17,129 nucleotides of DNA, taken from assembly GCA_002363155.1 (NCBI GenBank), contig DEWH01000028.1, positions 91,130-108,258 on the forward strand, given 5' to 3'. A program made the translations under genes and the position numbers. Positions 15,337-17,129 of the stretch are shown here, in pieces. Numbering within the stretch: position 1 is the stretch's first letter; each line of letters opens with the position of its first letter. The notes under the pieces were generated by a model. That model did no database searches. It was not told where the DNA came from and worked only from the letters and a program-made list of their open reading frames with translations. Source of the DNA: Ruminococcaceae bacterium UBA3215 (GTDB lineage Bacteria; Bacillota; Clostridia; Oscillospirales; Ruminococcaceae).

Positions 15337-15363
15337 AACAAGGGAAATGATTTCCCGTGTCAT
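15335..15363 (-). promoter_or_regulatory. Weak candidate promoter of the nucleotidyltransferase fusion
   Basis: On the minus strand ATGACA (15358-15363) and TGTTAT (15335-15340) are separated by 17 nt. The -35 box matches 5 of 6 bases and the -10 box 4 of 6. The 15-bp palindrome lies within its spacer. It overlaps the plus-strand promoter, so the two would compete or share control. Confidence 0.35.
15342..15356. promoter_or_regulatory. Palindrome in the divergent promoter region, possible operator
   Basis: GGGAAA-TGA-TTTCCC is a perfect inverted repeat with 6-bp arms. An outer ATAAAAT (15330-15336) and ATTTTAT (15362-15368) pair also flanks it. It lies at the predicted start of the plus-strand transcript and in the spacer of the minus-strand promoter candidate, a place suited to a dimeric repressor. 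It could also act as an RNA hairpin at the transcript's 5' end. Confidence 0.4.
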
Positions 15364-15411
15364 TTTATTTATGACGATCTATATTATTCCACAGGAAAGG
15401 ACGATTTATTT

Positions 15412-15666
15412 ATGAGAACGGTAATTATTCCTCTCAATTCATATACAGATGCAAGAAAAGCCGCAAGATACCTCTCTTCACGCGGTATAAGGGCGCATAT
15501 CGAGAAGATAAGCTCCGGACGCGGCGGCTGCACCTTCGGGATACGCACCGACGAACCTCCGGAGATGATATGCGCTATGCTTGCGGAGATAATGGTGCGC
15601 TGCGGACGCTCGATGCCGGTGCCTCCGCCCCCTCCCCCGCCGCCTTTCGGCAGACGCAGGAGATGA
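15412..15666 (+). CDS. DUF3343 family protein (putative Se/S carrier-like) with Pro8-Arg4 tail
   Basis: The 84-residue protein resembles DUF3343, a small-protein family described in Pfam as putative Se/S carrier-like and often found beside cysteine desulfurase genes. Residues 1-65 have the expected pattern: a beta strand (MRTVIIPL), a helix with ARKAARYLSSRGI (14-26), and a Cys-containing strand GGCTFGI (38-44), where Cys40 is the family's conserved cysteine. The end is unusual: eight prolines (71-78), FG, four arginines, then UGA. Eight consecutive prolines should need elongation factor P to be translated well. AAAGGA lies 10 nt before the ATG. The desulfurase follows after 57 nt on the same strand. 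The role suggested by family and context is sulfur or selenium transfer, unproven. The UGA stop is discussed with the hairpin that follows it. Confidence 0.78.
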   Translation: MRTVIIPLNSYTDARKAARYLSSRGIRAHIEKISSGRGGCTFGIRTDEPPEMICAMLAEIMVRCGRSMPVPPPPPPPPFGRRRR

Positions 15667-15670
15667 ATAT

Positions 15671-15705
15671 ACCGCCGTGCGCGGGATAAAGCCGCGCACG
15701 GCGGT
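15671..15705 (+). other. Perfect 14-bp intercistronic hairpin just after a UGA
   Basis: ACCGCCGTGCGCGG (15671-15684) pairs perfectly with CCGCGCACGGCGGT (15692-15705) around a 7-nt loop GATAAAG. It begins 5 nt after the UGA of the DUF3343 gene and ends 3 nt before the next ribosome binding site. There is no T-run, so it is not a standard terminator. It could be an RNA stability or processing element. It also meets the general layout of a bacterial SECIS: a nearby UGA, and a G at the first loop position 18 nt after it. Confidence 0.85.
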
Positions 15706-15708
15706 CCC

Positions 15709-15716
15709 GGAGGAGG
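15709..15716 (+). promoter_or_regulatory. Ribosome binding site of the desulfurase gene
   Basis: GGAGGAGG lies 7 nt before the ATG at 15724. This strong site supports separate initiation of the desulfurase and so argues against an obligatory read-through fusion with the upstream gene. Confidence 0.85.
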
Positions 15717-15723
15717 AAAGATT

Positions 15724-16863
15724 ATGATATACTTTGACAATGCGGCAACAACATACCCGAAACCGCCCTCGGTCATCGCCGCAATGTCCCGTGCGCTGGT
15801 GAAGTACGGCGCCAATCCCGGAAGAGCCGGTCATGCGATGTCGCTTGAAACGGCAGAGGCGGTATATGACGCAAGGGAGAAATGTGCGGATCTTTTCGGC
15901 GCACAGGTCGAAAATACGGTCTTTATGCCGAACTGCACATTCGCGCTCAACACGGCAATAAAGGGAGTCCTGACCGAAAACTCACACGCGGTGATAAGCG
16001 ATATCGAGCATAATGCGGTACTGCGTCCGCTGTACGCGCTGTCAAAAAGCTCCGGCATCTCATACACACAGGCTGTCACCGGCGACGATGACAGCACTGT
16101 GCGGGAATTCGAGCGCTGCATAAACCGGCGCACAAAAGCGGTGATATGCACGCTCGCCGGGAATGTCACGGGGCGGATAATGCCCGTAAAACGGATAGCC
16201 GAAATATGCCGGAGAAACGGCATCTGCTTTATTGTAGATGCGGCACAGGGAGCGGGAGTACTTCCGATAAAGCTGTCGGACGGGATAAACATTATATGCG
16301 CGGCGGGTCACAAGGGGCTGTACGGACCGATGGGCACGGGTCTTCTCGTGACGGACGGGAAGTACAGGCTCAAAACGCTGATCGAAGGCGGCACCGGAAG
16401 TCTCTCGAAGGAGCTTGCGCAGCCGGATTTCCTGCCCGACAGATTTGAGAGCGGAACGATCAATACTGCCGGAGCGATATCTCTCGGCGCGGGAGTGGAT
16501 TTCGTGAACTCTAAAGGCATCGGCACTATACGGGCGCATGAGAATGCGCTCTGCCGGCGGTTCTTCGACGGCGTATCGAAACTGCCTACTGTAAAGCTGT
16601 ACAGCAGTGATTTTGATGAGCGGTACGCGCCGGTGATACCGTTCAATATCGGAGATCTTCCCGCCGAGAAGACCTCACAGCTTTTAAGCGATGCGGGATT
16701 CGCACTTCGCGGCGGTTTCCACTGCGCATTTCCGGCTCATAAGAAGATAGGTACCGCAGACACGGGCGCAGTGCGCTTCTCGCCGTCCGTATTCAACACA
16801 ATGCAGGAAGTGAACGCCCTCGTCCGCGCAGTAGGCAGGATCTCCGCAAGATACTGCGTGTAA
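15724..16863 (+). CDS. Cysteine desulfurase family, class V aminotransferase fold
   Basis: This PLP enzyme (379 residues) probably removes sulfur, or selenium, from cysteine or selenocysteine. It starts YFDNAATTYPKPP (3-15), as in the branch of class V enzymes that contains the EF2568-type desulfurases. The PLP lysine is Lys197 in AGHKGLYGPMGTG (194-206), the PLP-ring Asp is 172 in VDAAQ, and FESGTINTAG (241-250) is a family block. The candidate catalytic cysteine is Cys334 in LRGGFHCAFPAH (328-339), where the SufS/Csd group carries its persulfide-forming residue. It is 57 nt downstream of the DUF3343 gene, and the pair fits a sulfur/selenium handling unit. No scaffold gene (iscU, sufU) is next to it. 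A 12-bp-stem terminator lies about 190 nt downstream. Substrate preference (Cys or Sec) cannot be read from the sequence. Confidence 0.92.
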   Translation: MIYFDNAATTYPKPPSVIAAMSRALVKYGANPGRAGHAMSLETAEAVYDAREKCADLFGAQVENTVFMPNCTFALNTAIKGVLTENSHAVISDIEHNAVLRPLYALSKSSGISYTQAVTGDDDSTVREFERCINRRTKAVICTLAGNVTGRIMPVKRIAEICRRNGICFIVDAAQGAGVLPIKLSDGINIICAAGHKGLYGPMGTGLLVTDGKYRLKTLIEGGTGSLSKELAQPDFLPDRFESGTINTAGAISLGAGVDFVNSKGIGTIRAHENALCRRFFDGVSKLPTVKLYSSDFDERYAPVIPFNIGDLPAEKTSQLLSDAGFALRGGFHCAFPAHKKIGTADTGAVRFSPSVFNTMQEVNALVRAVGRISARYCV

Positions 16864-16869
16864 GAATGC

Positions 16870-17024
16870 CGCTCCGCTTGAGACCGGGGGGAAACCCTTT
16901 TTGAAAAAAGGGTCATTCCCCTACGACAGGAAGTCGTACAGAAGGTTTCCAAAACGCCGCAAGGATGCGGCGATAAGAGAAACCTTCGACGAACCCCCTT
17001 TCCAAAGACTTTTATTCGCTCCGC
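16870..17024. repeat. Structured intergenic element with 8-bp flanking direct repeats
   Basis: The sequence after the desulfurase has no coding frame but several nested hairpins. ACCCTTTT/AAAAGGGT (16894-16913) is flanked by GGGGAA/TTCCCC (16888-16893 and 16916-16921). TACGAC/GTCGTA follows at 16922-16938. GAAGGTTTC/GAAACCTTC (16941-16949 and 16979-16987) encloses CGCCGC/GCGGCG (16955-16972). CGCTCCGC occurs at both borders (16870-16877 and 17017-17024), like a target-site duplication. It may be a small non-autonomous repeat or a structured RNA at the transcript's 3' end. Confidence 0.6.
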
Positions 17025-17056
17025 AGTTAAGAGAGAAAGTAATCAGAACATAATTA

Positions 17057-17095
17057 AGACTGCTGAAATTCGTCTGTTTCAGCAGTCTATTTTGT
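17057..17095 (+). terminator. Rho-independent terminator of the desulfurase operon
   Basis: AGACTGCTGAAA (17057-17068) pairs perfectly with TTTCAGCAGTCT (17077-17088) around an 8-nt loop, followed by ATTTTGT. It is the only classic terminator after the desulfurase gene. The rest of the window to 17129 shows nothing recognisable. Confidence 0.85.
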
Positions 17096-17129
17096 ATTCA
17101 GATGAATATAACTAACCGTGGAGCTGCAC

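Overview
The window looks like ordinary chromosome of a low-to-mid GC Gram-positive anaerobe, most probably a Clostridia/Oscillospirales (Ruminococcus-like) gut-type bacterium. The evidence is the Firmicutes-type gene orders gdpP-rplI-dnaB and tilS-hpt-ftsH, an RNase J, a c-di-AMP phosphodiesterase, AGGAGG-type ribosome binding sites and sigma-A-like promoters. The genus is an inference. Nine genes lie on the minus strand (about 1-15258). Two genes at the right end (15412-16863) are on the plus strand and diverge from them.

In minus-strand transcription order, right to left: (i) a 757-residue sugar-nucleotidyltransferase fused to a left-handed beta-helix and a phosphohexomutase-like domain whose active-site loops look lost; (ii) a 389-nt gap holding a GC-rich hairpin-laden spacer, a strong promoter and a leader; (iii) RNase J with a long basic N-terminal tail; (iv) gdpP, preceded by a possible leader hairpin; (v) a 227-bp repeat element with heptamer arrays at its inverted ends; (vi) rplI-dnaB-tilS, closed by a terminator hairpin that contains the tilS stop codon; (vii) hpt-ftsH from their own promoter, closed by a terminator; (viii) putP and a 5'-complete but cut-off phenylacetate-CoA ligase gene from another promoter.

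On the plus strand a small DUF3343 (Se/S-carrier-like) gene with a Pro8/Arg4 tail precedes a class V aminotransferase-fold cysteine desulfurase family gene. Between them is a perfect 14-bp hairpin starting 5 nt after the UGA stop. The UGA is in frame with the next ATG and no other stop intervenes, so the arrangement resembles a bacterial SECIS layout, although a good ribosome binding site argues for normal separate translation. The desulfurase gene is followed by a structured, possibly mobile repeat with 8-bp flanking direct repeats, and then by a 12-bp-stem terminator.

The core of the window is housekeeping: replication helicase, ribosomal protein, tRNA lysidine synthesis, purine salvage, membrane proteolysis, RNA decay and c-di-AMP turnover. 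The most unusual parts are the UGA/hairpin junction, the degenerate mutase fusion and the two non-coding repeat elements. No CRISPR array, tRNA, rRNA, transposase or phage gene was seen.
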